Positions 1-9,146 of a DNA stretch of 64,000 nt are shown piece by piece. Under the pieces are notes generated by a model. It was not told the origin of the DNA, made no database searches, and saw nothing but the letters and a program-made list of their open reading frames with translations. The stretch's first letter is position 1, and the number at the start of each line of letters is the position of its first letter. The position numbers and the translations under genes were made by a program. This stretch comes from Piscirickettsiaceae bacterium. Its GTDB lineage: Bacteria; Pseudomonadota; Gammaproteobacteria; Nitrosococcales; Methylophagaceae. The stretch lies in NCBI GenBank assembly GCA_024685995.1, contig JAIBDY010000003.1:20189-84188 (forward strand), in the 5' to 3' direction.

Positions 1-201
1 CGGATCAAATTGCTCGGGTAAGACATTGATATCAAAATTGTAGCGTTGACGTAGCGCCTGTAGTTGTCCTGTTATTAGCGGGTCAGCATTAATAATCGTA
101 CTAAACTCGCTAGCAGATGTTAACGTTCCACCAAGCTCATCGTTAATCGCTTGTGCATTTAATAACGTTAATGTTTCGCCTTGTAATACTACTGTGGTCA
201 T
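1..201 (-). CDS. Probable phosphoserine phosphatase SerB, N-terminal fragment
   Basis: An open frame begins with ATG at 199-201 and runs off the left edge, giving 67 residues. A good ribosome-binding site (AAGGTG) lies just upstream of the start. The fragment ends in residues LPEQFDP. The length and character resemble the short N-terminal region that precedes the catalytic DMDST motif in short-form SerB proteins of proteobacteria, but the catalytic HAD motifs lie outside the window. The SerB call is therefore a recognition from the N-terminus only and is tentative. The gene follows ppa on the same strand, separated by a strong hairpin. Confidence 0.45.
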   Translation of the reverse strand, partial: MTTVVLQGETLTLLNAQAINDELGGTLTSASEFSTIINADPLITGQLQALRQRYNFDINVLPEQFDP

Positions 202-225
202 TATTCACCTTATTCCAAATACAAC

Positions 226-259
226 TTCGGCGAGACTGATACGCTATCAGCTCGCCGAA
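226..259. other. Long hairpin between ppa and the downstream gene
   Basis: TTCGGCGAG (226-234) pairs with CTCGCCGAA (251-259), and inside it CTGATA (236-241) pairs with TATCAG (245-250). This makes 15 base pairs with one bulged A and a CGC triloop. No T-tract follows on either strand, so it is not a textbook intrinsic terminator. It could stabilise the ppa 3' end, attenuate read-through into the next gene, or be a REP-like element. Confidence 0.7.
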
Positions 260-284
260 AAACAGTACGCACAATGACGCGATA

Positions 285-824
285 CTAGAACTGGGGTTTA
301 ACTGGCGCCTCATTATAGCGAGTCACACTGGCCATAATCTCGGCTTTGGCTTCAGCGATGCCGACCCAACCTTCAATTTTGACCCACTTATTTTTTTCTA
401 AATCTTTGTAATGCTCAAAAAAGTGCGCAAGTTGGTCTAGTAAACGTGGAGCGATATCGGTGACGTCTAATACATCGTCATACATTTTATCGTGCGGCAC
501 AGCTATGATTTTAGCGTCCTCTCCAGATTCATCCGTCATCTTTAACATACCGACAGGTCTACACTCCACAACAGAACCACTGATCAAAGAATACGGACTC
601 ATCACAAGTACATCTACCGGATCTCCATCATCGGATAAAGTATGAGGCACATAACCATAATTACATGGGTAGAACATCGCCGTGTTCATAAAGCGATCTA
701 CAAATAATGCACCGGTCTCTTTATCAACTTCGTATTTAACAGGATCTGAATGAGATGGGATTTCAATAATAACGTTAATATCTTCTGGCAGGTTTTTGCC
801 AGAACCGACGCGGTCAAGATTCAT
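285..824 (-). CDS. ppa: Inorganic pyrophosphatase (soluble, family I)
   Basis: The 179-residue protein is the size of bacterial family I pyrophosphatases (about 175 residues). It hydrolyses PPi to two phosphates in the cytoplasm with Mg2+, pulling biosynthetic reactions forward. The family signature is visible as [11 protein letters not shown] around residues 65-75, with the preceding [12 protein letters not shown] segment and the C-terminal [10 protein letters not shown] / KWVKIEGW blocks. The start ATG is at 822-824. It lies about 1.2 kb from the membrane-bound pyrophosphatase, so soluble and ion-pumping PPi hydrolysis are encoded side by side. Confidence 0.97.
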   Translation of the reverse strand: MNLDRVGSGKNLPEDINVIIEIPSHSDPVKYEVDKETGALFVDRFMNTAMFYPCNYGYVPHTLSDDGDPVDVLVMSPYSLISGSVVECRPVGMLKMTDESGEDAKIIAVPHDKMYDDVLDVTDIAPRLLDQLAHFFEHYKDLEKNKWVKIEGWVGIAEAKAEIMASVTRYNEAPVKPQF

Positions 825-915
825 AGTATAGCGTGCTCCAAATTAAGCGACTAAAAAAACCGCTGATTATATAAGAATTCGACCGGCTATTAAACTCACC
901 CCTAGAATAAAGCAT

Positions 916-1086
916 CTATTCTTCGAGAATCACCATATCAAAATCTTCTTTGGGAGCCGAACATTCAGGGCACACCCAATCATCAGGCACATCATCCCAG
1001 CTTGTGCCAGGCGCAATCCCTTCTTCCGGCAACCCTTTTTCTTCATCATAAATAAAGCCACACAACGTACAAATCCACTTGTTCAT
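916..1086 (-). CDS. Rubredoxin
   Basis: This 56-residue ORF starts with ATG at 1084-1086 and ends with TAG at 916-918. It carries the two rubredoxin knuckles CTLCG (Cys6, Cys9) and CPEC (Cys39, Cys42), which bind one iron through four cysteine sulfurs, plus the conserved aromatic/acidic core (Y13, W30, DDWVCPEC). Rubredoxins are small cytoplasmic electron carriers; the partner enzyme is not evident here. The gene lies 13 bases downstream of the TauE/SafE permease gene, so the two may be co-transcribed. Confidence 0.96.
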   Translation of the reverse strand: MNKWICTLCGFIYDEEKGLPEEGIAPGTSWDDVPDDWVCPECSAPKEDFDMVILEE

Positions 1087-1099
1087 TTTCACTTCCTAA

Positions 1100-1891
1100 T
1101 CATCCAAAAAATAACGATATTGACACTGCCATCAAGATTAAAGCAAACACTCGCTCTAATAATTTCATCGGTAAAGTTTGTGCCCATTTTGCAGCCAATG
1201 GTGCAAAAATAATACTGGTACTAATCAAGCCCAAAAAAGCTTGCCAGTTCACAAAACCGATTTGCCCTTGACTCGGTAACACATGCGCTTTGCCAAAAAC
1301 GATAAAGCCTAACACGCCAGATACTGCGATTGGAAAAGCACATGCCGCGGACGTACCGATTGCACGTTGAATAGATTGACCAGAGAACAATAAATAAGGT
1401 ACCACCATGGTCCCACCACCCATTCCGACCAGCGCGGAAATACTACCAAACAGACTACCAGCGACCAATAGATAGCGTTGTTTCAATAACGTATTTGACA
1501 TTGTTGTAATCGGCAACGACAACCAAAGTCGAATAGACATCATAAAGGCGTAAATCGCAAAGAAGCGCTGTAAAAGCTCGCTGCTAATTAATGTCGCACT
1601 ATACGCACCCAAAAAACCGCCGATCACAAGCCCTAGCGACAGACGCTGCATTAATGACCAATCGACGTTACGACCGCGATGGTGCGCTAACAGCGATGAT
1701 ATAGACGTCACGATAATCGCCATCAAAGAAGTACTTACCGCAATATGCATCAGGTGTGCTTCTGGCAAGCCGTAGAACTTGAACAGGTAGAGTAATGCTG
1801 GCACGCTCACCAAGCCCCCACCGAGCCCTAATAACCCAGCACTAATACCTGCAAAAATGCCGATAACCGCAAAACTTAACCATTCAATCAT
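1100..1891 (-). CDS. TauE/SafE family sulfite exporter-like permease
   Basis: The 263-residue protein is almost entirely hydrophobic, with about eight predicted membrane segments. Glycine-rich repeats occur in both halves (LLGLGGGLVSVPALLYLF near residue 20 and ALVGMGGGTMVVPYLLF near residue 160). This duplicated G-rich motif is characteristic of the TauE/SafE (DUF81) family, whose members export sulfite, sulfoacetate or other organic anions. The substrate cannot be read from sequence. It is divergent from hppA across about 150 bases and co-directional with rubredoxin. Confidence 0.9.
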   Translation of the reverse strand: MIEWLSFAVIGIFAGISAGLLGLGGGLVSVPALLYLFKFYGLPEAHLMHIAVSTSLMAIIVTSISSLLAHHRGRNVDWSLMQRLSLGLVIGGFLGAYSATLISSELLQRFFAIYAFMMSIRLWLSLPITTMSNTLLKQRYLLVAGSLFGSISALVGMGGGTMVVPYLLFSGQSIQRAIGTSAACAFPIAVSGVLGFIVFGKAHVLPSQGQIGFVNWQAFLGLISTSIIFAPLAAKWAQTLPMKLLERVFALILMAVSISLFFG

Positions 1892-2044
1892 AAGCCACTA
1901 ATCTATCAGGTTTCATCTAACCATGGGCACAACTTTACACCGCCGCCTAATACGGGTTATAACAAGTAGAAATTTGGAAAAAAGTACTACGTCTCAAATT
2001 CGTTATTGTCTTCATTAATTAGCTATCAACGTGAGGTTATGCTT

Positions 2045-4057
2045 ATGTCCGTGTTCAGTTTCCTGCCTGCTCTATTAGGTCTTTTTGGTCTTTATTGCGC
2101 ATATTTAGTCTATGGCATTGTTAAAAGTGCGCCGGCTGGCTCTGGGAAAGTGATAGACATAGGCGACCAGATCCATCTCGGTGCCATGGTCTTTATGAAA
2201 GCGGAATACAGCCGCCTCGCTATTTTTTGTATTGTCGTCTTCCTAGCCATTTGGATCAGTGATCTAGGTGGTGCAACCGCTTTTGCCTTTGTCATCGGCG
2301 CGCTCTGTTCAGGTGCGGCCGGCTATATCGGGATGTACACTGCAACACAAGCAAATGTTAGAACGGCTACAGCAGCCCAAGACGAAGGGCCATCTCAAGC
2401 CTTGAGTGTTGCCTTTTTTGGTGGCTCTATCATGGGATTAACGGTCGCTTCGATGGGGCTATTGGGCTTAGGTGTATTGTACTTAATGTTCGGTGGCGAT
2501 CCACATACAGCTCATGTTATTCATGGTTTTGGGATGGGCGCCTCGTCGGTCGCATTGTTTTCTCGGGTTGGTGGCGGTATTTTCACTAAAAGTGCTGATG
2601 TCGGGGCAGATTTGGTCGGCAAAATTGAAGCTGGCATACCCGAAGATGATCCTAGAAATCCGGGCGTCATCGCTGATAATGTCGGTGATAATGTCGGTGA
2701 TGTTGCTGGCATGGGGTCTGATATTTTTGAATCCTACTGCGGCTCAATGATTGCTAGCCTGGCTATCGCTTCCACCATGAGCTTAGCCGCAATCCAACAA
2801 TTGGCTTATGATCAACAAACATTGATGTTTATGCCACTGGCATTAGCTTCCATTGGCTTATTATGTTCGATCGCCGGTATTTATACCGTCAAACATTTTG
2901 CCAATAGAAGTCCGGAAGTCGCACTTAGAATGGGCACAATGGGCGCTTCGGTATTATTTATCATTATTGCTTTATTGTTGATTTTTGCCATGGGTGGCAC
3001 GTTTAACTTGTGGATGGCCGTTTTATCCGGTGCTATTGGCGGCATCATTATCGGTCTGGTCACAGAATATTATACCGGCGGCGCCCCCGTCAGAAAGCTA
3101 GCGAAAGACGGTGAAACCGGCCCCGCAACCGTGATGATCAGTGGTTTGGCTTTAGGTATGCAATCTGTCGCCATACCCGTTATCACAATTGCTGCCATCA
3201 TCTTCATTTCTAGTCATTTTGCGGGCCTGTATGGCGTTGGCATCGCCGCTGTTGGCATGTTGGCAACGGTCGGTATCACGATGGCTATCGATGCTTACGG
3301 CCCTATCGCTGATAATGCCGGCGGGATTGCCGAAATGGCTGAAATGGAAGAGCATACCCGTGAAATAACCGACTCTTTGGATGAGTTGGGTAACACCACC
3401 GCAGCTATCGGTAAAGGTTTTGCTATTGGTGCTGCAGCGCTGGCTGCGCTGGCTTTAATCAGCGCTTTTATTGAAACAATCAGTTTAGGTAACCCCGAAT
3501 TTCAACTGTTAATTAATAACCCAACCGTTTTAGTTGGGATGTTTCTAGGTGGTATATTCCCATTCCTTGTCAGCGCCTTGACAATGAAGGCCGTAGGGGA
3601 TGCTGCTTTTGAAATGATCCATGAAATTCGACGTCAATTTCATGAGATTCCAGGCTTATTGGAAGGCAACGCAAAACCAGATACCGCTCGCTGTGTCGAT
3701 ATTGCCACCAAAGCCGCATTAAACAAAATGGTTTTACCGGGGACATTAGCCGTGCTAGCACCCGTACTCGTTGGTTTTGGCTTAGGGCCAGAAGCACTAG
3801 GGGGCATGCTAGGTGGTGCATTGATTACTGGCGTGATGATGGCCTTAATGATGGCCAACGCGGGTGGTGCTTGGGATAATGCGAAAAAGCATGTGGAAAA
3901 AGGCAATATTGGCGGTAAAGGATCGTCAGTCCACGCCGCCGTGGTGGTCGGTGATACGGTCGGTGATCCACTCAAAGACACCTCTGGACCGTCGATGAAT
4001 ATTTTAATTAATGTGATGGCCATTGTGAGCCTCGTCATCGCCCCGCTGTTAATCTAA
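2045..4057 (+). CDS. hppA: Membrane-bound ion-pumping pyrophosphatase
   Basis: This integral membrane enzyme couples PPi hydrolysis to outward pumping of H+ or Na+. The 670-residue length fits the family (about 660-770). The PPi-binding signature [11 protein letters not shown] is near residues 185-195, followed by [19 protein letters not shown], and a second acidic loop is [16 protein letters not shown]. The motif [10 protein letters not shown] (about residues 449-458) has Ala where K+-independent enzymes have Lys, so it belongs to the K+-dependent subclass; H+ versus Na+ cannot be settled by eye. An upstream TTG at 2006 would add 13 residues, but GAGG at 2033-2036 sits eight bases before the ATG at 2045, which I prefer. 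A terminator follows at once. Confidence 0.97.
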   Translation: MSVFSFLPALLGLFGLYCAYLVYGIVKSAPAGSGKVIDIGDQIHLGAMVFMKAEYSRLAIFCIVVFLAIWISDLGGATAFAFVIGALCSGAAGYIGMYTATQANVRTATAAQDEGPSQALSVAFFGGSIMGLTVASMGLLGLGVLYLMFGGDPHTAHVIHGFGMGASSVALFSRVGGGIFTKSADVGADLVGKIEAGIPEDDPRNPGVIADNVGDNVGDVAGMGSDIFESYCGSMIASLAIASTMSLAAIQQLAYDQQTLMFMPLALASIGLLCSIAGIYTVKHFANRSPEVALRMGTMGASVLFIIIALLLIFAMGGTFNLWMAVLSGAIGGIIIGLVTEYYTGGAPVRKLAKDGETGPATVMISGLALGMQSVAIPVITIAAIIFISSHFAGLYGVGIAAVGMLATVGITMAIDAYGPIADNAGGIAEMAEMEEHTREITDSLDELGNTTAAIGKGFAIGAAALAALALISAFIETISLGNPEFQLLINNPTVLVGMFLGGIFPFLVSALTMKAVGDAAFEMIHEIRRQFHEIPGLLEGNAKPDTARCVDIATKAALNKMVLPGTLAVLAPVLVGFGLGPEALGGMLGGALITGVMMALMMANAGGAWDNAKKHVEKGNIGGKGSSVHAAVVVGDTVGDPLKDTSGPSMNILINVMAIVSLVIAPLLI

Positions 4058-4081
4058 CAGCCACTTCCACTTTCAAACATC

Positions 4082-4111
4082 AAAAGCCGCATGGCAAACA
4101 TGTGGCTTTTT
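4082..4111 (+). terminator. Rho-independent terminator of hppA
   Basis: AAAAGCCGCATG (4082-4093) pairs with CATGTGGCTTTT (4099-4110) over 12 positions with a single G-U wobble, loop GCAAA, followed by a T-run. It begins 24 bases after the hppA stop. It overlaps the first possible ATG of the next ORF (4091), which argues for a later start of that gene. Confidence 0.9.
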
Positions 4112-4123
4112 CTATGGAAAACC

Positions 4124-5440
4124 ATGTCTGAGCCAATAGCCGCTGCCCCTATCTGTCATCGCCAAATATGGCAGATAGCGGGCCCCATGATTCTAGCCAA
4201 TATTTCCACCCCATTGTTGGGTATGGTCGATACTGCTGTTGTCGGTCATTTAACACAGCCGCATTATATTGGCGCGGTTGCACTTGGCACCCTCATTTTT
4301 AGTGTTTTATTTTGGGGCTTTGGCTTTCTAAGAATGGGCACTACCGGCCTGACCGCACAAGCAGTAGGTCGTGGTGATATTCTTCAACAACAACACTTAG
4401 TCCAAACTACCCTCTGCTTGGCCATCGTAATCGCCAGTGTATTATTACTTTTCCAATCCCCGCTTTCTCATCTTGCTTTTAGCCTCATAGGGGCAAGCGA
4501 TTTGACCAGTCAGGTCGGCCAAAATTATTTTGCAATCAGAATTTGGAGTTCACCTGCCATTTTGGTGAATTATGTCATTTTAGGGTGGTTAATTGGTTTA
4601 TCAGCCACACGTTCTGCTCTGCTGCTCGTCTTGATTGTCAATATCAGTAATATTGCCTTAGACCTATTATTGGTCAATGTCTTCCACATGGCCGTCGAAG
4701 GCGTAGCACTCGCTTCTGTCATCGCGGAATATCTCGGGCTAGTCATAGGCTTAGTACTGTTAAAATCACATGGTATTGTCCTTTTCTCTCGTCGCATTCA
4801 GCAGCAAACTGATTTTGCATTTCGCCAGTTGCTACACTTACATGGCAACATCTTCATTCGGACCTTATGCTTGATGTTCAGTTTTGCTTTCTTTACAGCA
4901 CAAGGCGCAAAGCAAGGTGATACCGTTTTGGCTGCCAATGCCGTTTTATTACATTTTATTACTTTCATGGCTTTTTTCTTAGATGGCTTTGCCAATGCCG
5001 CAGAAGTTATCTCCGGAGAAGCAATGGGTCGTCGAAACCGTCAACAACTTCGACAAGGCTTGTTGTATACCGCCTTTTGGTCTGGCGCAATAGCCGCCTT
5101 CTTTAGCTTGATTTATTACTGGTTAGGGCCGAGTATTATCCGTTTGCTCACGACTATCCCAGAAGTCATCGCCCTAGCCAACGATTATCTGGTCTGGTTG
5201 ACTGTCGCACCCGTTATAGGCGTCTGGAGCTATTTGTTTGACGGTTTATTTATTGGCACGACGCGAAGTGCTGAAATGCGCAACACCATGTTATTTTCTA
5301 CCTTCACCTGTTACTTACCTGCTTGGTATTATTTTCAAGATTGGGGCAATCATGGTCTGTGGTTAGCCTTACTGATTTTTTTAGCCGCCCGAGCGATCAG
5401 TCAAGCTTGTTATTTACCTAAAATATTGTCGATTAAATGA
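4124..5440 (+). CDS. MATE family efflux transporter (DinF-like)
   Basis: The 438-residue protein has about twelve hydrophobic segments and MATE hallmarks in the first helices: a GPMILANISTPLLGMVDTAVVGHL stretch and FGFLRMGTTGLTAQAVGRGD. It is most like the DinF branch. MATE proteins are inner-membrane Na+- or H+-coupled exporters of cationic drugs and metabolites; the natural substrate here is unknown. An in-frame ATG at 4091 lies inside the hppA terminator stem, so I use the ATG at 4124, with GGAA at 4116-4119 as a modest ribosome-binding site. Transcription would have to start within or just after the terminator, or come from read-through. Confidence 0.93.
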   Translation: MSEPIAAAPICHRQIWQIAGPMILANISTPLLGMVDTAVVGHLTQPHYIGAVALGTLIFSVLFWGFGFLRMGTTGLTAQAVGRGDILQQQHLVQTTLCLAIVIASVLLLFQSPLSHLAFSLIGASDLTSQVGQNYFAIRIWSSPAILVNYVILGWLIGLSATRSALLLVLIVNISNIALDLLLVNVFHMAVEGVALASVIAEYLGLVIGLVLLKSHGIVLFSRRIQQQTDFAFRQLLHLHGNIFIRTLCLMFSFAFFTAQGAKQGDTVLAANAVLLHFITFMAFFLDGFANAAEVISGEAMGRRNRQQLRQGLLYTAFWSGAIAAFFSLIYYWLGPSIIRLLTTIPEVIALANDYLVWLTVAPVIGVWSYLFDGLFIGTTRSAEMRNTMLFSTFTCYLPAWYYFQDWGNHGLWLALLIFLAARAISQACYLPKILSIK

Positions 5441-5475
5441 GGTTTAAAGCTTGTACTCTCATAGGATAGACTATA

Positions 5476-5490
5476 TGATAATCATTATCA
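5476..5490. promoter_or_regulatory. Fur box upstream of feoA
   Basis: TGATAATCATTATCA is a perfect 7-1-7 inverted repeat, identical to the Fur core TGATAATNATTATCA. It lies 19-33 bases before the feoA start codon, where bound Fe2+-Fur would block transcription of feoAB. Confidence 0.92.
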
Positions 5491-5508
5491 TTTAGATTCG
5501 GTTACCCA

Positions 5509-5742
5509 ATGAAAACATTACAACGCCTTTCCGATATGAAAGCAGGCCAAACAGCTACTATTCAAGCTATCCATGTTGATACTGGATTTCAATACCGCCT
5601 AAATGGCCTTGGTCTACGCATTGGTAAAACATGCGAAGTGATTCGCCATGCCCCATTCAATGGCCCCTTTCAATTGCGTGTTGGTAGTACTGAACTGATG
5701 TTACGTAAACAAGATGCCCATATGATTGAGGTATTAATGTGA
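5509..5742 (+). CDS. feoA: Ferrous iron transport protein A
   Basis: FeoA is a small cytoplasmic SH3-like protein that assists FeoB in Fe2+ uptake. The 77 residues match the usual 75-85. The fold signature is visible as LSDMKAGQTATIQAI near the start, then LNGLGLRIGKTCEVIRHAPFNGPFQLRVG and the C-terminal LMLRKQDAHMIEV. The ATG is at 5509-5511. Its stop codon overlaps the feoB start (GTGA). The perfect Fur palindrome upstream indicates iron repression. No feoC follows feoB. Confidence 0.96.
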   Translation: MKTLQRLSDMKAGQTATIQAIHVDTGFQYRLNGLGLRIGKTCEVIRHAPFNGPFQLRVGSTELMLRKQDAHMIEVLM

Positions 5743-7526
5743 AGCGTATTGCCTTAATCGGCATGCCTAACGCTGGCAAATCAACATTATTTAATCGTAT
5801 GAGTGGCGCCAGTGCTAAAGTCGCCAACTGGCCTGGCGTGACGGTTGATTTGCTCAGTTCTAAATTGTTACTTGCCGGTGAAATGGTCGAACTCGTTGAC
5901 CTACCAGGTATTTACGATCTTCATGGCTTTTCGGATGATGAGCAAGTCGTTCGCCATTTCCTCGCCAATAATACTGTCGATTTAATCTTAATCGTAGCCA
6001 ATGCCTCACAGGTTGATCGGCAATTAAGTTTGACCTTACAGCTGAAATCGCTCGATATGCCTGCAGTGCTGTTATTAAATATGGCTGACGAAGCGAAAAA
6101 AATGGGGATTACGATTGATGCCGATAAATTGTCGGCTGAATTAGGCTATCCGACGCTATTATTAAGTGCCAAATATGGTCAAGGTTATGCTGAAGCCTAT
6201 AAGTCGATTGAAACCACATTACAACATAGTCAAGTGAGGGCAGCACAGTCGCTAGAAAAAGATTTTGCTATCGATCAGGCCATGGAATCTGAGCTTGAAG
6301 CCATCATCAAAAACAGCGTCGACTTCCCTGTACAAGCGGCTAATTCAGTCACCAGCCAAATTGACCGTATTGCCTTACATCCTGTATTAGGGTTGCCCAT
6401 CTTCTTTGGCTTTATGTTTCTGATGTTCCAAGCTGTGTATACCATTGGTGGACCGTTACAAGAGGCTACTGCTTGGTTACTTGAAACCTTCCGCGATATA
6501 GCGCTTGTGCCTCTACTCTCCAGTTTACCGCCTTTATTGAATGGCTTCTTAATTGGTGGCGTATTTGACGGCATCGCTACCGTTGCTTCCTTTGTCCCTA
6601 TTATTATTGTGTTCTTTTTATTCATGGCCATCATTGAAGACAGTGGTTATTTATCTCGCGCAGCATTCTTAATGGATGCTTTGATGAGCCGAATGGGACT
6701 CGATGGTCGAAGTTTTGTCATGTTGCTAATGGGGTTTGGTTGTAATGTTCCTGCCTTAATGGGTACCAGAACCATGCGTAGTCGTGGTTTACGCCTGCTC
6801 ACTATGTTGGTCATCCCCTTTTCACTGTGTAGCGCACGGTTACAAGTTTTTGTCTTTATCACCACCGCGCTGTTCTCACCGCAACATGCGCCTATCGTGC
6901 TGTTCAGCCTCTATATGATGACTTTTGTGATTGTTATCCTAACGGCATTATTATTTAAAGGCCGGTTTAATAGCCAAGAACCTTTCGCTTTGGAATTACC
7001 ACCTTATCGCTTACCAACCACACGCCAAATGATACTCCGAGGCTGGCATGAAATTGCGCACTTTTTAAAGCGTGCGACCAAATTTATTACTATTGGCGTC
7101 ATCATGGTGTGGATTTTGACCAATATGCCATTCGGTGTTGAGCCTGCCAGCACAGCCAGTTGGTCAGGTATTATCGGCGAATTCATGTCGCCTATTCTAT
7201 CCCCTGCAGGTATCAACCCTGAACTCACCGTGGCACTTATTTTTGGTTTTGTCGCCAAAGAAATTGTTATTGGTGCATTGGCTGTTATTTATGGCTTGGA
7301 AGGCTCAGCCTTAATGGCAGGCATTGCTGAACAAATAGACTGGGTGCAAGCCTATAGCTTCATGTTATTTACCTTGATATATACGCCTTGTTTATCGACG
7401 ATTGCGACTTTACGCGCAGAAGCAAAATCGAGCTGGTTTGCCGCCTTGGCCGTAGTTTGGCCATTAACTTTAGCTTGGATAATTAGTGCTGCCTTTTACC
7501 AAACAGCACGCTTTTTAGGCTATTAA
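5739..7526 (+). CDS. feoB: Ferrous iron transporter FeoB
   Basis: FeoB is the inner-membrane Fe2+ permease with a cytosolic GTPase domain. Here the G1 motif GMPNAGKS is at residues 8-15, G3 DLPG at 54-57 and G4 NMAD at 114-117. Two gate regions follow, one containing EDSGYLSRAAFLMDALM and GFGCNVPALMGTRTMRSR, the other VAKEIVIGAL and YTPCLSTIATLRAE. At 595 residues it is a short FeoB (E. coli about 770). Translation starts at GTG 5739, overlapping the feoA stop, so the two are translationally coupled. Expression should follow the upstream Fur box. Confidence 0.97.
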   Translation: MKRIALIGMPNAGKSTLFNRMSGASAKVANWPGVTVDLLSSKLLLAGEMVELVDLPGIYDLHGFSDDEQVVRHFLANNTVDLILIVANASQVDRQLSLTLQLKSLDMPAVLLLNMADEAKKMGITIDADKLSAELGYPTLLLSAKYGQGYAEAYKSIETTLQHSQVRAAQSLEKDFAIDQAMESELEAIIKNSVDFPVQAANSVTSQIDRIALHPVLGLPIFFGFMFLMFQAVYTIGGPLQEATAWLLETFRDIALVPLLSSLPPLLNGFLIGGVFDGIATVASFVPIIIVFFLFMAIIEDSGYLSRAAFLMDALMSRMGLDGRSFVMLLMGFGCNVPALMGTRTMRSRGLRLLTMLVIPFSLCSARLQVFVFITTALFSPQHAPIVLFSLYMMTFVIVILTALLFKGRFNSQEPFALELPPYRLPTTRQMILRGWHEIAHFLKRATKFITIGVIMVWILTNMPFGVEPASTASWSGIIGEFMSPILSPAGINPELTVALIFGFVAKEIVIGALAVIYGLEGSALMAGIAEQIDWVQAYSFMLFTLIYTPCLSTIATLRAEAKSSWFAALAVVWPLTLAWIISAAFYQTARFLGY

Positions 7527-7720
7527 TTAATCCGATCTTTTTGCCAAGCGTTAGCATTATTACGGCGGTCTTGAAAACCTCGACGATCGCCCTGCTCGAG
7601 GTCAAAGCGGATCATTTCACGACGATCATGACCTACGCGACGTTCATTACACCGTCTTTCTCGATTACCCGCGGCTCGCCATTCAGCATCTGTCCTGATC
7701 ACTCTTCTATAATTAGTCAT
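7523..7720 (-). CDS. Small Arg/Asp-rich hypothetical protein
   Basis: The 65-residue ORF encodes a very basic protein with repeated RR/DRR units (RERRCNERR, HDRREMIRF, GDRRGFQDRR). GGGAGG lies seven bases before the ATG at 7718-7720, an excellent ribosome-binding site, which supports real translation. Short DRR-repeat proteins with a DRREMIRF core occur in other gammaproteobacteria as uncharacterised proteins (my recollection, not a search). It lies downstream of the pseudouridine synthase gene on the same strand and its last four bases overlap the feoB end. No function can be assigned. Confidence 0.7.
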   Translation of the reverse strand: MTNYRRVIRTDAEWRAAGNRERRCNERRVGHDRREMIRFDLEQGDRRGFQDRRNNANAWQKDRIN

Positions 7721-7782
7721 CAGCTCGCCTCCCAGTTTTAGCCAATCATTAGTGATAAAGTACGCTTTCAGCGCCTATTTTG

Positions 7783-8622
7783 TCAATAATTTAGTAAATT
7801 GAACACCTGTTGTTGGTGAGAATATGGGCACTCAAAGGCGAGATAATATGCCGTTAACTGTAAGTTATCTTCGACCTTAATCGTGCCATATAAGCGATCA
7901 CCTACCACAGGAAAGCCCAGTTCGGCACTATGACGTCTGATTTGGTGCTTTCTACCGGTATCAATACTCACATCCAATAAAGAGCGATCTTTTTCTGCAT
8001 CATAGTCAACAACAGCAAAGTCGCTTTTAGCATGGCGACCATCAATATCAGTCGTGACCGTGATCGGCTGTTTTGTCGATGCATTCTGATCAAAGTAACC
8101 ATGAACCCAGATTCGATAACGCTTATCAATTTGACGCTGCTGAAATAAATTTGACAGTGCTGCTGACGCTTTCTTCTCGTGTCCTACAATAATTAACCCA
8201 TTAGCAGCACGGTCTAAACGATGTATTGTGAAGCTGTTACGTTGGGGTGACAAATGTTGTTCTGCCCAACGGGTAATCGTACAATGATCCCCCCATTTTG
8301 ACCCTTGAGATAACATGCCATAAGGCTTGTGCCAGACACTATAATGCCCTTCATCGACAATTAACCTAGGCTCTATGGGGCTCTTATCTAATACAGCCTT
8401 GTCATAATAGAGGTGCAATGTGTTCCCTTGACGTAGGCTTTTTTTGGCGCGTCGTAAACGTTGTGTTTTACTACCCACCGTTTGCCAAACCGCCCCTTTT
8501 TGCATTAATTGTTTAATGCATTGCTTTGACAAACCCGATTCTGACGCTAACAAATCGACCGCTATACTGTTTTTTTGTGTAACCTCAATATGTTTTTCGA
8601 ACCGGTTTGGCAACTCAGACAT
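7783..8622 (-). CDS. RluA-family pseudouridine synthase
   Basis: The 279-residue protein has an N-terminal S4-like segment (LASESGLSKQCIKQLMQKGAV) and the RluA catalytic motif HRLDRAANGLII with its active-site Asp, followed by KRYRIWVHG and the C-terminal DTGRKHQIRRHSAELGFPVVGDRLYG block. It isomerises specific uridines in rRNA or tRNA; the target cannot be told from sequence. A GTG at 8632-8634 would add four residues, but GGAA spaced six bases before the ATG at 8620-8622 favours the ATG. Confidence 0.92.
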   Translation of the reverse strand: MSELPNRFEKHIEVTQKNSIAVDLLASESGLSKQCIKQLMQKGAVWQTVGSKTQRLRRAKKSLRQGNTLHLYYDKAVLDKSPIEPRLIVDEGHYSVWHKPYGMLSQGSKWGDHCTITRWAEQHLSPQRNSFTIHRLDRAANGLIIVGHEKKASAALSNLFQQRQIDKRYRIWVHGYFDQNASTKQPITVTTDIDGRHAKSDFAVVDYDAEKDRSLLDVSIDTGRKHQIRRHSAELGFPVVGDRLYGTIKVEDNLQLTAYYLAFECPYSHQQQVFNLLNY

Positions 8623-8676
8623 GTTATGTTCCACTACTTTAACGTAAAATTATTATTTTTGGCGGGGGACTGACGC

Positions 8677-9132
8677 ATGTTTATACCTTATTTAAAGTAT
8701 GGTTGTTCCATTTTTATTGTGTTATGCATCACTCATACAGCTTATGCTGAAGTATATAAATGGGTTGATAATACAGGTCAAACTCACTACTCTCAGTTCC
8801 CCCCAACTCAATATGAGGCAGATACTATCAAAACACGGCCTGGACCGAAAGTAGAACCCTCGCAATCACAACAAGCGGTTGATAGCCTAATTGAGCAACA
8901 AGCCAACGATGCAGCGCTTCGTGAAGAAAATAGAATAAAGCAAGCACAAGAAGCAGAACAACGTAAAACAAAATCAACAAACTGTGATGTTGCTAAAAAC
9001 AATCTAGCCCAATACCAAAATAACCCTAGCGGTCGCATGAAAAATGCCGCAGGTGAATACAGTCGGGTTGACGAAAATGAACGCCAACAAAAAATGAAAC
9101 AACTGAAACAAGATATACAAAAATATTGCTAA
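8677..9132 (+). CDS. DUF4124-containing secreted protein
   Basis: The 151-residue protein begins with a clear signal peptide, predicted to be cleaved after AYA (residue 24). It continues with EVYKWVDNTGQTHYSQFPP, the DUF4124 signature found in many periplasmic proteins of gamma- and betaproteobacteria. The middle is Gln/Glu-rich and probably a coiled coil (EQQANDAALREENRIKQAQEAEQ). The C-terminus ends in a lone Cys, with another Cys near residue 101. The function of DUF4124 proteins is not established. Its end overlaps an upstream extension of the tautomerase ORF, so the two may be co-transcribed. Confidence 0.88.
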   Translation: MFIPYLKYGCSIFIVLCITHTAYAEVYKWVDNTGQTHYSQFPPTQYEADTIKTRPGPKVEPSQSQQAVDSLIEQQANDAALREENRIKQAQEAEQRKTKSTNCDVAKNNLAQYQNNPSGRMKNAAGEYSRVDENERQQKMKQLKQDIQKYC

Positions 9133-9146
9133 TCCAGGAGTCTACG

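Noticed and set aside
2006..2044. Upstream TTG start for hppA
   Set aside because: It lacks a ribosome-binding site, whereas GAGG is well placed for ATG 2045.
3640..4038. 132-residue ORF antisense to hppA
   Set aside because: Pro/Thr/Ser-rich shadow of a Gly/Ala-rich membrane protein gene, without a start signal.
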